Part shown: in pieces, positions 43,787-53,112 of the stretch | Position numbering within the stretch: position 1 is the stretch's first letter | How the letters are laid out: every line of letters begins with the position of its first letter | Origin: Pseudonocardia benzenivorans CB1190 | GTDB lineage: Bacteria; Actinomycetota; Actinomycetes; Mycobacteriales; Pseudonocardiaceae | Length of the DNA: 64,000 nucleotides | NCBI RefSeq assembly: GCF_000196675.2 | Contig: NC_015312.1 | Location: 1,178,001-1,242,000 of the forward strand | Direction: 5' to 3' | Notes under the pieces: model-generated | Seen by the model: the letters and a program-made list of their open reading frames with translations, nothing else | Database searches by the model: none | What the model was told of the DNA's origin: nothing | Made by a program: the position numbers and the translations under genes

Positions 43787-45262
43787 TCACGTCGGCGGGA
43801 ACGGGTGCGAGATGTATTTCGTCTCCAGGTACTCCTGCATTCCGACGTCGCTGCCCTCGCGTCCGAGGCCCGACTGCTTCATCCCGCCGAACGGAGCGGA
43901 CGCGTCGGACACGAGGCCACGGTTGAGCCCAACCATGCCGCACTCGAGGGCATGGGCGGCTCGCGTGAGCCGCGCCGCGTCCCGCGACCAGGCGAACCCG
44001 ACGAGACCCGCGTCCGTGTCCGATGCGAGCTGCAACGCTTCCTCCTCGGAGTCGACGACGCGGACGGGCGCGACCGGCGCGAAGACCTCTTCACGCCAGA
44101 CCGCCGAATCCGTGCACACGTCGGTCAGGAGGACCGGCCGCAGGAACGCTGTCCCGGGCTCGGGATCGTCGGACAGGACCGGTGTCGCGCCGTCGGCGAT
44201 CGCGTCCCGGACGAGCCCGGCCGCGCGGTCGCGTTGTCTGGTGTTGATCATCGGGCCGAGGGTCGTCGCCGGATCGGCACCGTGCCCAACGACCTGGGCC
44301 CGCAGCCGGTCGGCGAACGCCGCGACGAACTCGTCGGCGACACGGCGATCAACGATGAACCGGTTCGCTGCGACGCAGCTCTGTCCGCCGTTGCGGAGCT
44401 TGGCGACGACCGCGCCTTCGACCGCGGCGTCGAGGTCCGCGTCGGCGAAGACGACGAACGGGGCGTTGCCGCCCAGTTCCATCGAGGTCCGCAGCACGCC
44501 GTTCGCCGAGGCCGCGAGCAGGCGGCGGCCGACCTCGGTGGAGCCGGTGAAGGAGAGCTTCCGAATGCGATGGTCGTCGAGCATGCGGGCCACGACCTGC
44601 CCCGGCCGCGACGTCGTGAGCACGTTGACCACCCCCGGCGGCACGCCGACCTCGACGAGGAGGTTGGCGAACAGGAGGGCGGTGAGGGGTGTCTCCTCGG
44701 CCGGTTTGACGACGACCGTGCACCCCGCGGCGAGGGCAGGCGCGATCTTGCGGGTCAGCATCGCCAGTGGGAAGTTCCACGGGGTGATCAGCAACGACGG
44801 CCCGACCGGCTGCCTGATCGTCGTGTGGAACGCCGCGCCGTCGGGGGCGGTCCGCGTCGTTCCCGTGGCGCGCACCGCCTCCTCGGCGTACCAGCGGAGG
44901 AACTCTCCGCCGTATGCCACCTCCGCCCGCGACTCCGCGAGCGGCTTGCCCATCTCGCTCGTGATCACCGACGCGAACGCGCCGGCCCGGGCCATCAGGA
45001 GGTCGTAGGCCGCACGCAACAGCTCCCCCCTGTACCGCGGCGCGGTCCTCGACCAGCTGTCGAAGGCCGTCGCCGCGGCGTCGACGGCGTCGACCGCGTC
45101 CTCCGGGGCGGCGTCGGCGATCTCGGCGAGGGTCGCCCCGGTCGCGGGGTCCGTCACGACCAGCGGCGCGCCCTCTGTCCGCGGATCGCGCCAATCACCC
45201 GCGATCAGCAGCTGCGTCGGCGCGGCGCCCACGGCCGGCGCCAGGAGGGCCGTCGTGTTCAT
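43787..45262 (-). CDS. NAD(P)-dependent succinate-semialdehyde-type aldehyde dehydrogenase
   Basis: A 491-residue aldehyde dehydrogenase. General base E262 (MELGGNAPF) and nucleophile C296 (GGQSCVAANRF) are present, as are LLITPWNFPLAM, the cofactor turn SFTGSTEVGR and the SSADH-like end ASAPFGGMKQSGLGREG. Closest by motif to GabD. In a lactam or cyclic-amine pathway it would oxidise an omega-oxo acid such as succinate semialdehyde to the diacid (inference). Its ATG overlaps the stop of the permease gene (ATGA), and the acyl-CoA dehydrogenase gene follows by 26 bp. Confidence 0.88.
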   Translation of the reverse strand: MNTTALLAPAVGAAPTQLLIAGDWRDPRTEGAPLVVTDPATGATLAEIADAAPEDAVDAVDAAATAFDSWSRTAPRYRGELLRAAYDLLMARAGAFASVITSEMGKPLAESRAEVAYGGEFLRWYAEEAVRATGTTRTAPDGAAFHTTIRQPVGPSLLITPWNFPLAMLTRKIAPALAAGCTVVVKPAEETPLTALLFANLLVEVGVPPGVVNVLTTSRPGQVVARMLDDHRIRKLSFTGSTEVGRRLLAASANGVLRTSMELGGNAPFVVFADADLDAAVEGAVVAKLRNGGQSCVAANRFIVDRRVADEFVAAFADRLRAQVVGHGADPATTLGPMINTRQRDRAAGLVRDAIADGATPVLSDDPEPGTAFLRPVLLTDVCTDSAVWREEVFAPVAPVRVVDSEEEALQLASDTDAGLVGFAWSRDAARLTRAAHALECGMVGLNRGLVSDASAPFGGMKQSGLGREGSDVGMQEYLETKYISHPFPPT

Positions 45263-46923
45263 GCCCGCGGCTCCGGGGCCTTCGGGGCGGCGTCCACCGC
45301 GACCGGTGTCGTCGGCACCGTCCGCGCCTCGGCGTAGGCGGCACGCAGGTAGGCGTTGTCGTTGCTGCCGCATTCGCCACAGATCGGAGCGTGGCCGGGG
45401 GTCGCCGGGTTCCGATCCATCTCCTGGGCGATGTAGGACCGTTCGCACGAGGCGCACTCCACCCGTGCCTCCCACGGGTCGTCGACCTCGAAGCGGGGAT
45501 CGTGGGGGCGGATCAGCCGGACGTGGCGCTCCCCAGTGAGGTACCGGCCGATCGCGTAGAGGACGCCCGCGATCACGAAGGCGAACGGTGGTGCCCATGT
45601 CGCCCCGAACGATCCGCCGGCCTCGACCATGACGATCCCGGTCATCGATGCGACGAGCCACGAGCCGAGACCGACGACGTTGAACGCGGGGACCCGTCCG
45701 GGACGGAACTCGAACTCCTCGGAGGGGCGACGGTCACGCCGCGCGAATGCGAGATAGACGAGCGCGATCGCAACCCAGGCAACGACGACGACACCCTGCC
45801 ACTGGAGCGCCTTCAGCAGGTAGGAGATGGCGTTCGTCAGCATCAGCGCGAAGACCGCGACACCTGCCAGGACCACCCAGACCCGGCGCGGGAGCCTGAT
45901 GCGGAACACGCGGGCGAAGAAGCTCTCTGCGTTGATACTCGCCAGGTAGTAGTTGGCCGTGTTGATCCTGGTCTGGCTGACCCAGACCAGCGCGACGCCG
46001 AAGATTCCGGTGAGGCCGACGATCGCCTGCACCGCAGAGAGCTCGGTCAGGGTCGTGCCAGCGGTGAGGCTGTGCGCGAGGAAGATGCCGACGACCGCGT
46101 TCACGCCCAGGGTCAGTGTGTAGAACAGCGGGCCGAAGGTGAGCCACTTGTGGAAGGTGGCGTCGGCGGTCTTTGCGAGCCGGGCATAATCCCACGTGAA
46201 GGGCTTCATGATCCACACGCCCATGTAGACCGAGAAGGCGAAGACCCAGCCGGGCGCATAGAAGTTCGCCTGCGGGTCAACGGGGCCGGCGGTGAGCCAG
46301 TCGTTGCTGTAACCGTTGACGACGATCGTCCAGACGACGGCGACGGTGAGGCCGATGTAGTAGAACGGCAGCAGGACGCCGTTCAGTTTGTCGAGCCAGG
46401 TGCGCACGCCGCCGATGACGATCGGAATGCTGTACGCGGCGACGATCAGGTACCAGATCTGAATGTTGCCCCACCCCGTGTACTGGTGGAACACCTCGGC
46501 GACGACGGAGCCTTCGAAAACTGCGTAGTAGAGCGCCGTCGCTCCGACGATCAATGGTGCTACCGCGGCTCCGAGATAGCCGAACAAGGCGCGCGAGAAC
46601 AGTGCACTCGATATTCCGGTACGTGCCGCGTGCCTGCCGAGGAGCGTGCCGAACACGCTGTACGCGATGATCGACAGTCCCAGGCCGATCAGGGTGTCTC
46701 GCGTTCCGACGGCGAGCGACACCGTCGCCCCGACGATCAGCCAGAACATGGCGCTCGCGAACGCGTACCACGCCATCAGCAGCGATACCCGTCCTGACCT
46801 CCAAGTCCTCGGGGCGACGTGGAGCGCGTAATCCTCTGTTCCCGCGCTCCTGACCACGCGCGGGTCGTCCTCGTACGACACCCGAAGTGGCGCCAAGGAA
46901 CCTGTTCTATCTTCCCCACTCAT
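45259..46923 (-). CDS. NCS1-family transporter with C-terminal CxxC-CxxC ribbon
   Basis: A 554-residue membrane protein with twelve predicted helices. The N-terminal segment SLLMAWYAFASAMFWLIVG and the following GTRDTLIGLGLSIIAYSVFG are typical of nucleobase-cation symporter-1 proteins, which import cytosine, uracil, allantoin, hydantoins and related ring compounds. After the last helix (about 470) an extra soluble tail carries C490-x2-C493 and C515-x2-C518, a probable zinc ribbon that standard NCS1 proteins lack. First gene of the leftward arm; ATGA overlap with the aldehyde dehydrogenase gene. Confidence 0.87.
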   Translation of the reverse strand: MSGEDRTGSLAPLRVSYEDDPRVVRSAGTEDYALHVAPRTWRSGRVSLLMAWYAFASAMFWLIVGATVSLAVGTRDTLIGLGLSIIAYSVFGTLLGRHAARTGISSALFSRALFGYLGAAVAPLIVGATALYYAVFEGSVVAEVFHQYTGWGNIQIWYLIVAAYSIPIVIGGVRTWLDKLNGVLLPFYYIGLTVAVVWTIVVNGYSNDWLTAGPVDPQANFYAPGWVFAFSVYMGVWIMKPFTWDYARLAKTADATFHKWLTFGPLFYTLTLGVNAVVGIFLAHSLTAGTTLTELSAVQAIVGLTGIFGVALVWVSQTRINTANYYLASINAESFFARVFRIRLPRRVWVVLAGVAVFALMLTNAISYLLKALQWQGVVVVAWVAIALVYLAFARRDRRPSEEFEFRPGRVPAFNVVGLGSWLVASMTGIVMVEAGGSFGATWAPPFAFVIAGVLYAIGRYLTGERHVRLIRPHDPRFEVDDPWEARVECASCERSYIAQEMDRNPATPGHAPICGECGSNDNAYLRAAYAEARTVPTTPVAVDAAPKAPEPRA

Positions 46924-47421
46924 GATATGCCTCCGAGGATCTGTCGGCGAGATGGCCGGTATTGCGCATCCGCGGCGGGTCGTTTCGTATGTCGCGACCC
47001 TCGAGCCGCACGGAGCGGTAGATTATTTGCATGCCCGTGGGGGCGGTTCAAGCAGAGTTTTCGACAATCCGCGGCGCCTGTTCTGGAGTACTGACAGGCG
47101 CCGCCGGTCGCAGTTCCTGTGGGTCCTCCAATCAGGCGGCGGCCCGTTTGGATATCGGATGACGGCTGGGCCGCCAGGTCCTTGCCGGTGCTCCGAACGG
47201 CCGCCGGACCGGGCCGCATACGCAGCGCCGGCTCCTCGCGTGTGAGGGTTGGGGGCCGCCGGGCACCGGAGCCGGCGAGGGGGTCCGGAGCGACGACAAG
47301 TCGGGGGCTCGCGTCTCTCACTAGTTCCTATTGCTCTCGTCGGACCGGCTGAGCCAGATTGACAGGGCCGCGGGGCCGACGCCCCGCCGCACTGACACGA
47401 CGAGTCAGGAGGAGGTGCACC
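46924..47421. promoter_or_regulatory. Divergent control region of the catabolic locus
   Basis: 498 bp without a gene between the permease and HyuA genes. It must hold both promoters. An exact 11-bp inverted repeat (47071-47081 with 47094-47104, 12-bp spacer, GCGGCGCCTGT arms) is the best operator candidate, for instance for the PucR-type regulator encoded downstream. An AT-richer stretch at 47020-47035 (TAGATTATTTGCAT) may contain a -10 element of the leftward promoter. Confidence 0.5.
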
Positions 47422-49458
47422 GTGGGACAACGCGTTGCCGTCGACGTCGGGGGCACCTTCACCGACGTCTGCGTCGTCGGTGGTGACGACGGCCTCGTCG
47501 TCGCGAAGGTCCCGACCACGGAGCACGCGGTCGAGGGTGTCCTGCACGGTCTCGGGGAGGCCGACGTGGACCTGGGCCGCGTCGAGTTCTTCTCCCACGG
47601 GACGACCGCCGCGACCAACGCCCTGCTCAACCGCCGTTTCCCGAAGGCGGCGCTGGTCACCACGCACGGGTTCCGGGACGTGCTCGAGATCGGGCGCGGC
47701 ACGAAGAGCGACCTGTGGGACGCCTACGCCGACGTCGCCCCGCCCTACATCGCGCGCCGCGACCGGCTCGTCGTGACGGAGCGGATCGACGGCATGGGTC
47801 GGGTCATCACCCCGCTGGACGTGCGCGAGGCCGAGGCGGTGATCGAGACGCTGCGCCGCCGCGAGGTCGAGACGGTCGCGGTCTGCTTCCTCAACTCCTA
47901 TGTCAACCCGGCCCACGAGCAGGAGATGGAGCGCCTGATCAGGGCAGCACTGCCGCACGTGGTCGTGTCGGTATCCAGCACCGTCCTGCCCGAGATCCAG
48001 GAGCACGAGCGCTTCTCGACCACCGTCGTGAACGCGCTGTTGTCGCCGCTGGTCAAGCAGTACACGACCGGTCTGGAGTACGAGCTCGGCCGGGCCGGAT
48101 ACCGGGGCAGGCTGCAGCTCCTGCACGGCGGTGGCGGTCTCATGTCGTCCCAGACCGCGGAGCGGTACGCCGGGCGCCTCGCCTCCTCCGGGGTCGCGGC
48201 GGGGGCGATCGCCGGCAAGCACATCGCGCTGGCCTGCGGCTTCGAGAACTCCATCGGCCTGGACATCGGCGGCACCAGTGCCGACATCTCGATCGTGTTC
48301 GACGGCGAGTCCCGGATCGTGCGCAACTGGCACGTCGACTACGGACACCCGATCTGCTTCCCGTCGCTGGAGGTGCTGACTATCGGCGCAGGCGGCGGCT
48401 CGCTGGCCTGGGTCGACGACGGTGGCGCCCTGCGTGTCGGCCCGCAGTCGGCGGGCGCCAACCCCGGACCAGCTTGCTACGGCCTCGGCGGTACGTCGGC
48501 GACCACCACCGACGCTCAGTTGGTACTGGGCCGGATCGGGACGTCGCTGGCCGGCGGGACGCGGATCCTCGATCCCGATGCGGCTGCACGGGCGGTCGGG
48601 CTGGTCGCGGCCGAGCTCGGCTGCTCCACCGAGGAGGCAGCCGTCGGGATCGTCCGTGTGACGTCGGCGAACATGGCCGACGCGCTGCGCATCATGTCGG
48701 TCCGGCGAGGACACGACCCGCGCGAGTTCGCGCTCGTCGCGTTCGGCGGGGCCGGGCCGCTGCACGCGGTGGAGCTCGCTCGCGAGCTGGGGATCCCCGA
48801 GATCGTAGTTCCGCCACACCCCGGTACGACCTCCGCCCTCGGGTGCCTGCTCGTCGACACCCGCCACGACCTCAGCACGATGTTCATCCGCGGTGTCGAC
48901 TCCGCCGACCCTTTCGAGGTCGAGTCGGCGTTCCTCGAGCTCGAGGCGTCGTCACGGGACAGCCTGGTGGACGACCACGTCGCACCCGAACGAATGAGCC
49001 TGCAGCGCTTCGTGGAGATGCGCTACCGCGGGCAGTACCGGTCGCTGTCGATCCCGGTCGACGGACCGGTGCGCGGCCTGGACGGGCTCACCGCCAAGTT
49101 CCACACCCAGCACCACCGCGAGTTCGGGTTCAGCCAGCCCGAGGCTGAGGTCGAGCTGTACCAGCTCTCCGTCTCCGCGCTCGGCGTGATCGACAAGCCC
49201 GAGGTACGCCCCGGCAGCTGGGGTTCCCCACCGCTCACGCCTGCGACCCACCGGCGGGTCCGGTCGGTCGAGACGGGCAGCTGGATCGACACCCCCGTGT
49301 TCGACCGGACGGATCTCTTCCCAGGGGCTCGTATCGACGGGCCCGCACTGGTCTCACAGTCGGATTCGACGACCCTGCTCCCGCCCGGGGCCGGCGCCGT
49401 CGTCGACGACATGCTGAACCTGCGCGTCACCCCGCGCCAGGAGGTGTCGGCCCGATGA
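47422..49458 (+). CDS. hyuA: Hydantoinase/oxoprolinase family subunit A
   Basis: A 678-residue protein of the HyuA/5-oxoprolinase N-terminal class. The first phosphate-binding loop VDVGGTFTDVCVVGG (residues 7-21) and the second, GLDIGGTSADISIVFDG (about 280-296), mark the ASKHA-like ATPase fold that phosphorylates and opens an amide or lactam ring, or activates a ketone. SHGTTAATNALLNRR and CFLNSYVNPAHEQEMERLI are also typical. GTG 47422 lies after AGGAGGAGG. HyuB overlaps by 4 bp. No third (gamma) subunit as in acetone carboxylase is found, which favours an amidohydrolase. Confidence 0.9.
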   Translation: MGQRVAVDVGGTFTDVCVVGGDDGLVVAKVPTTEHAVEGVLHGLGEADVDLGRVEFFSHGTTAATNALLNRRFPKAALVTTHGFRDVLEIGRGTKSDLWDAYADVAPPYIARRDRLVVTERIDGMGRVITPLDVREAEAVIETLRRREVETVAVCFLNSYVNPAHEQEMERLIRAALPHVVVSVSSTVLPEIQEHERFSTTVVNALLSPLVKQYTTGLEYELGRAGYRGRLQLLHGGGGLMSSQTAERYAGRLASSGVAAGAIAGKHIALACGFENSIGLDIGGTSADISIVFDGESRIVRNWHVDYGHPICFPSLEVLTIGAGGGSLAWVDDGGALRVGPQSAGANPGPACYGLGGTSATTTDAQLVLGRIGTSLAGGTRILDPDAAARAVGLVAAELGCSTEEAAVGIVRVTSANMADALRIMSVRRGHDPREFALVAFGGAGPLHAVELARELGIPEIVVPPHPGTTSALGCLLVDTRHDLSTMFIRGVDSADPFEVESAFLELEASSRDSLVDDHVAPERMSLQRFVEMRYRGQYRSLSIPVDGPVRGLDGLTAKFHTQHHREFGFSQPEAEVELYQLSVSALGVIDKPEVRPGSWGSPPLTPATHRRVRSVETGSWIDTPVFDRTDLFPGARIDGPALVSQSDSTTLLPPGAGAVVDDMLNLRVTPRQEVSAR

Positions 49459-51461
49459 CCGCTTCCGAGCCGGCAATCGCCAAGCCCGCGGCGGTCGCCC
49501 CGTCCGACGGTCCCGTGCTCGACCCCATCACGAGTGAGGTGCTGCGCAACGCCTTCGTGACCGCCGTCGACCTGATGGCCGAACAGCTGCTGCGGACCTC
49601 GCACTCGTTCGTCATCCACGCGCGCGACTTCTCCGGGGCCCTCAGCGACGCCAACGGCGATACCGTCGCGCAGGGCAGCCAGGACGTGGCCGTCCAGGTC
49701 GGGACACTGCACTTCTCCGCGAAGGCCGTGCTCGACGCGTTCCCCGGTGACATCTGCGACGGCGACGTGTTCGTCCTCAATGACCCCTACGCCGGCGGCA
49801 CCCACTTCAACGACGTCCGCGTCCTCCGCCCGATCTTCGACGACGGCGTCCTGATCGCCATGGCCCAGAGCAACGGGCACTGGGCCGACGTCGGCGGGTC
49901 GGCCCCGGGGTCGTTCGACACGACCGCGGTCGAACACTTCGGCGAAGGACTCCGGATCACACCGGTCCGCGTGTGGCACCGCGGCAGGTACCTCGCCGAC
50001 GTGGCTCGGCTCATCGCCTCGAACACCCGGGCACCCGAGGATGCCGAGGGCGACCTGCTGTCCCAGGCCGAAGCCACACGGGTCTGCGAGCGCGAGGTCC
50101 TGCGGCTCACGGCCAAGTACGGCAGGGAGGCCGTCCTCGCCGCGTTCGAGGAGTCGCAGGCCTACGTCGAGCGCGTCGTCCGCCGCCGCGTCGGTGCGCT
50201 CCCGGACGGCTACTGGGAGGCGGAGGACTACATCGATGTCGACCCGAACCAGGGCGACGGGCTCGTCCCGATCCGCGTCGGGATGCACATCGCGGGCGAC
50301 GCGATCCGATACGACCTCAGTGGCTCCCACCCAGCCATCGGCAGCTTCCTGAACTCGGCCTTCGGCGGGACGTTCTCCGCCATCGTCGCCGGCACCAAGA
50401 CGTTCTTCCCCGACGTCCCGCTGAACTCCGGCTTCTACCGGCCGTTGCTCGTCGACTTCGGGCCACCGGGGACCGTGGTGAACGCGTCGTGGCCCACTGC
50501 GGTCACCGGGTTCTACGCCGGCCCCTACGAGAAGATCGTCAGCGCGATCTTCCAGATCTGGTCGGAGATCGTCCCGCAGCGGGCGATCAGCACGTCCTTC
50601 AACCTCGAGTACCTCCTGCTCGGCGGCCGCGACGTGCGCCGGGGCAGGCAGGGCCGGTTCATGTACTACGACTGGATGGCCGGCGGGTGGGGCGGCCGCA
50701 ACGGCAAGGACGGCTCGAACGCGACGGCCTCGATCTTCGGTGTCGGCCACGCCATCCAGTCGATCGAGATGCAGGAACGCTCCTCCCCGGTCCTTACCGG
50801 CCGGTGCGAGCTCCGGACCGACTCCGCCGGACCGGGCGAGTTCCGCGGCGGGCTCGGGCTGGTCAAGGAGGTGACGTTGACCGACGGCGACGGCGTCGTC
50901 CTGTCCTACTGCTCCGACCGGGCACGGTCGGTCATCACCGGCACCGGCGGCGGTCTACCGAGCTGCCCGCACGGCCTGTCCATCAACCCACGCTCGGCCG
51001 GGGCCCGCTACCTCGGCGCGCTCGCCTCACGCCTCACGATCGTCCCGGGGGACTCACTCGAGCGGCCGTCGGCCGGGGGCGGCGGGTTCGGCGACCCTTT
51101 GTGCCGCGACCCGGAGCGCGTGCTCGCCGACGTCGTCGACGACTACGTATCCGTAGACCGGGCCCGCAAGGACTACGGCGTCGTCGTCCGCAACGACCCC
51201 GAGGATCCGGACTCCTTCCAGGTCGACGACGTCGGCACCGCAGCCGAGCGGCGGCGCTTGCGCGGCCACCGCGTCGACGCGCTCCATGCCGATCCCGCCG
51301 CGGTCGCGGAGATGTACGTGAACGGCGAGCTCGATGAGTTCGACCTCGTCCGTCAGTTCGGCGTCATCCTCGACTGGGGCAGCGGCCGGCTGCTAGTCCG
51401 GACGACCGAGCAGTTCCGCGACATCTTCCAGCGCCGATGCGTGCGGTTCTGGCCCGCCTGA
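49455..51461 (+). CDS. hyuB: Hydantoinase/oxoprolinase family subunit B
   Basis: A 668-residue HyuB protein, partner of HyuA. Conserved blocks are DPITSEVLRNAFVTAVDLMAEQL, FVIHARDFSGALSDANGDTVAQG, GDVFVLNDPYAGGTHFNDVRV (metal-binding NDPY..GTH) and the late RPSAGGGGFGDPL. Together HyuAB would form an ATP-dependent ring-opening amidohydrolase, as in N-methylhydantoinase, caprolactamase and the N-methylpyrrolidone pathway. Overlaps hyuA (ATGA). The diiron monooxygenase genes follow after 85 bp in the same direction, suggesting one operon. Confidence 0.9.
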   Translation: MTASEPAIAKPAAVAPSDGPVLDPITSEVLRNAFVTAVDLMAEQLLRTSHSFVIHARDFSGALSDANGDTVAQGSQDVAVQVGTLHFSAKAVLDAFPGDICDGDVFVLNDPYAGGTHFNDVRVLRPIFDDGVLIAMAQSNGHWADVGGSAPGSFDTTAVEHFGEGLRITPVRVWHRGRYLADVARLIASNTRAPEDAEGDLLSQAEATRVCEREVLRLTAKYGREAVLAAFEESQAYVERVVRRRVGALPDGYWEAEDYIDVDPNQGDGLVPIRVGMHIAGDAIRYDLSGSHPAIGSFLNSAFGGTFSAIVAGTKTFFPDVPLNSGFYRPLLVDFGPPGTVVNASWPTAVTGFYAGPYEKIVSAIFQIWSEIVPQRAISTSFNLEYLLLGGRDVRRGRQGRFMYYDWMAGGWGGRNGKDGSNATASIFGVGHAIQSIEMQERSSPVLTGRCELRTDSAGPGEFRGGLGLVKEVTLTDGDGVVLSYCSDRARSVITGTGGGLPSCPHGLSINPRSAGARYLGALASRLTIVPGDSLERPSAGGGGFGDPLCRDPERVLADVVDDYVSVDRARKDYGVVVRNDPEDPDSFQVDDVGTAAERRRLRGHRVDALHADPAAVAEMYVNGELDEFDLVRQFGVILDWGSGRLLVRTTEQFRDIFQRRCVRFWPA

Positions 51462-51546
51462 ACCGACTCCTCCTCGCGCTGCGTTCCGCGCCGCCGACCC
51501 TTCCCGCGAACTTACGATCCGAAACCGAACGAGAGGAACCCGAACA

Positions 51547-53064
51547 ATGCCGCTCCTGGAGCGATCCGCGTGGTACGACATCGCACGCGACACGAACTGG
51601 ACGCCGAAGTACGTCGAGGTCGACGAGCTGTTCCCGCCGGACCAGAGCGACCCGTACGGAATCCCTGTCGCCGAGTGGGAGACGTTCGATGAGCCGTACA
51701 AGGTCTCCTACCGGGAGTACGTCAGCGTTCAGCGGGAGAAGGACGCCGGCGCCTACTCGGTGAAGGCGGCCCTGGCGCGCTCGAGCTACTACGAGGACGC
51801 CGACCCGGCGTACCTCAGCATGCTGAAGCTCCACTACGGAGCCATCGCGCTCTCCGAGTACGCCGCCTGCCAGTCCGACGCCCGGATGACGCGCTTCTCC
51901 AAGGCCCCCGGAATGCGCAACATGGCGACCTTCGGAATGCTCGACGAGCTCCGACATGGCCAGATCCAGCTCTACTTTCCGCATCAGCTCGTGTCCCTGG
52001 ACCGCCAGTTCGATTGGGCCCACCAGGCTCACCACAGCAAGAACTGGGCCGCGATCGCCGGCCGCCATGCGCTCGACGACGTGATGATGACCCGCGATGC
52101 CGTCACCACCTCGGTGATGCTGAACTTCGCGTTCGAGACGGGTCTGACCAACATCCAGATGATTGGCCTGTCGGCCGACGCGGCCAACATGGGCGACTTC
52201 ACGTTCTCAAACCTGATCACCAGCATCCAGTCCGACGAGGCCAGGCACGCCCAGATCGGGACGCCTGTCCTTGAAATCATGGTGCGCAACGGCAGGAAGG
52301 CCGAGGCGCAACAGGCGGTCGACATCGCGTTCTGGAGGATCCACCGCATCTTCGCGATCCTCACCGGCATCCCGATGGACTACTGGATCCCGCTGGAGAA
52401 GCGCGACCGATCGTTCAAGGAGTACATGACCGAATTCGTCGGCGAACAGTTCGAGCGCCAGCTGCTCGACCTCGGCCTCGAGCGGCCCTGGTACTGGGAC
52501 ATCTTCCTCGAAGACGTCGAGACCCACCACCACTGCCAAGCCGCAGCCACGTGGGCGTGGCGCAACACCCTGTGGTGGAACCCGACCGGCAACGTCGGCC
52601 CCCGCGAGCGGGCGTGGCTGGAGGAGAAGTATCCCGGTTGGAACGACACGTTCGGAATGTACTGGGACGTTATGATCGAGAACATCCGCGCAGGTCATCC
52701 CGAGAAGTCCGAGGCGGTCGGCATGCCGGCCATGTGCAACATGTGCCAGATCCCGATCTCCAACAAGGGCGGGACCGTCTGGCAGGCCCGGGCCTACCAG
52801 CTCGAGTACGAGGGCCGGCTCTACAGCTTCTGCAGCACCGTCTGCAAGTGGATCTTCGAGCTCGAGCCCAGCCGGTACAAGACGTTCAACACGATTGCCG
52901 ACCGCATGTACAACGGCGAGATCTCACCGAACACGCCGGAGAGCATCTTGCAGTACATGGGTTCCGGTGTGATCAGCCAGGGGGGACGGGACGCCCACGA
53001 CCTCGCCTGGGTCAGGGCCTACGACGAGCCCGGCGCGACACCGAGGCTCGTCGCGGGCAGCTGA
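51547..53064 (+). CDS. tmoA: Diiron monooxygenase hydroxylase alpha subunit (TmoA-like)
   Basis: A 505-residue large subunit of a four-component soluble diiron monooxygenase. All six iron ligands fall at the T4MO positions: E104, E134, H137, E197, E231 and H234 (SEYAA, DELRHG, FETG, DEARH), plus catalytic T201. Pocket and channel residues differ from toluene-4-monooxygenase (G103S, F176L, F205M, E214N, D285K). The C-terminal domain keeps C397-x2-C400 and C429-x3-C433, a YHS/zinc-type site that T4MO has lost. The symbol names the family, not the substrate. ATG 51547 follows GAGAGGAA. Confidence 0.95.
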   Translation: MPLLERSAWYDIARDTNWTPKYVEVDELFPPDQSDPYGIPVAEWETFDEPYKVSYREYVSVQREKDAGAYSVKAALARSSYYEDADPAYLSMLKLHYGAIALSEYAACQSDARMTRFSKAPGMRNMATFGMLDELRHGQIQLYFPHQLVSLDRQFDWAHQAHHSKNWAAIAGRHALDDVMMTRDAVTTSVMLNFAFETGLTNIQMIGLSADAANMGDFTFSNLITSIQSDEARHAQIGTPVLEIMVRNGRKAEAQQAVDIAFWRIHRIFAILTGIPMDYWIPLEKRDRSFKEYMTEFVGEQFERQLLDLGLERPWYWDIFLEDVETHHHCQAAATWAWRNTLWWNPTGNVGPRERAWLEEKYPGWNDTFGMYWDVMIENIRAGHPEKSEAVGMPAMCNMCQIPISNKGGTVWQARAYQLEYEGRLYSFCSTVCKWIFELEPSRYKTFNTIADRMYNGEISPNTPESILQYMGSGVISQGGRDAHDLAWVRAYDEPGATPRLVAGS

Positions 53065-53112
53065 TCCAGGGGATCCCCCAACCGGCACCACCCACGGAAA
53101 CGGAGGTTGACG

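Noticed and set aside
47422-51461. Acetone carboxylase (AcxAB) as identity of the HyuAB pair
   Set aside because: The third (gamma) subunit AcxC is missing and the NCS1 and SSADH context favours a lactam or hydantoin amidohydrolase, although a carboxylase relative cannot be fully excluded.
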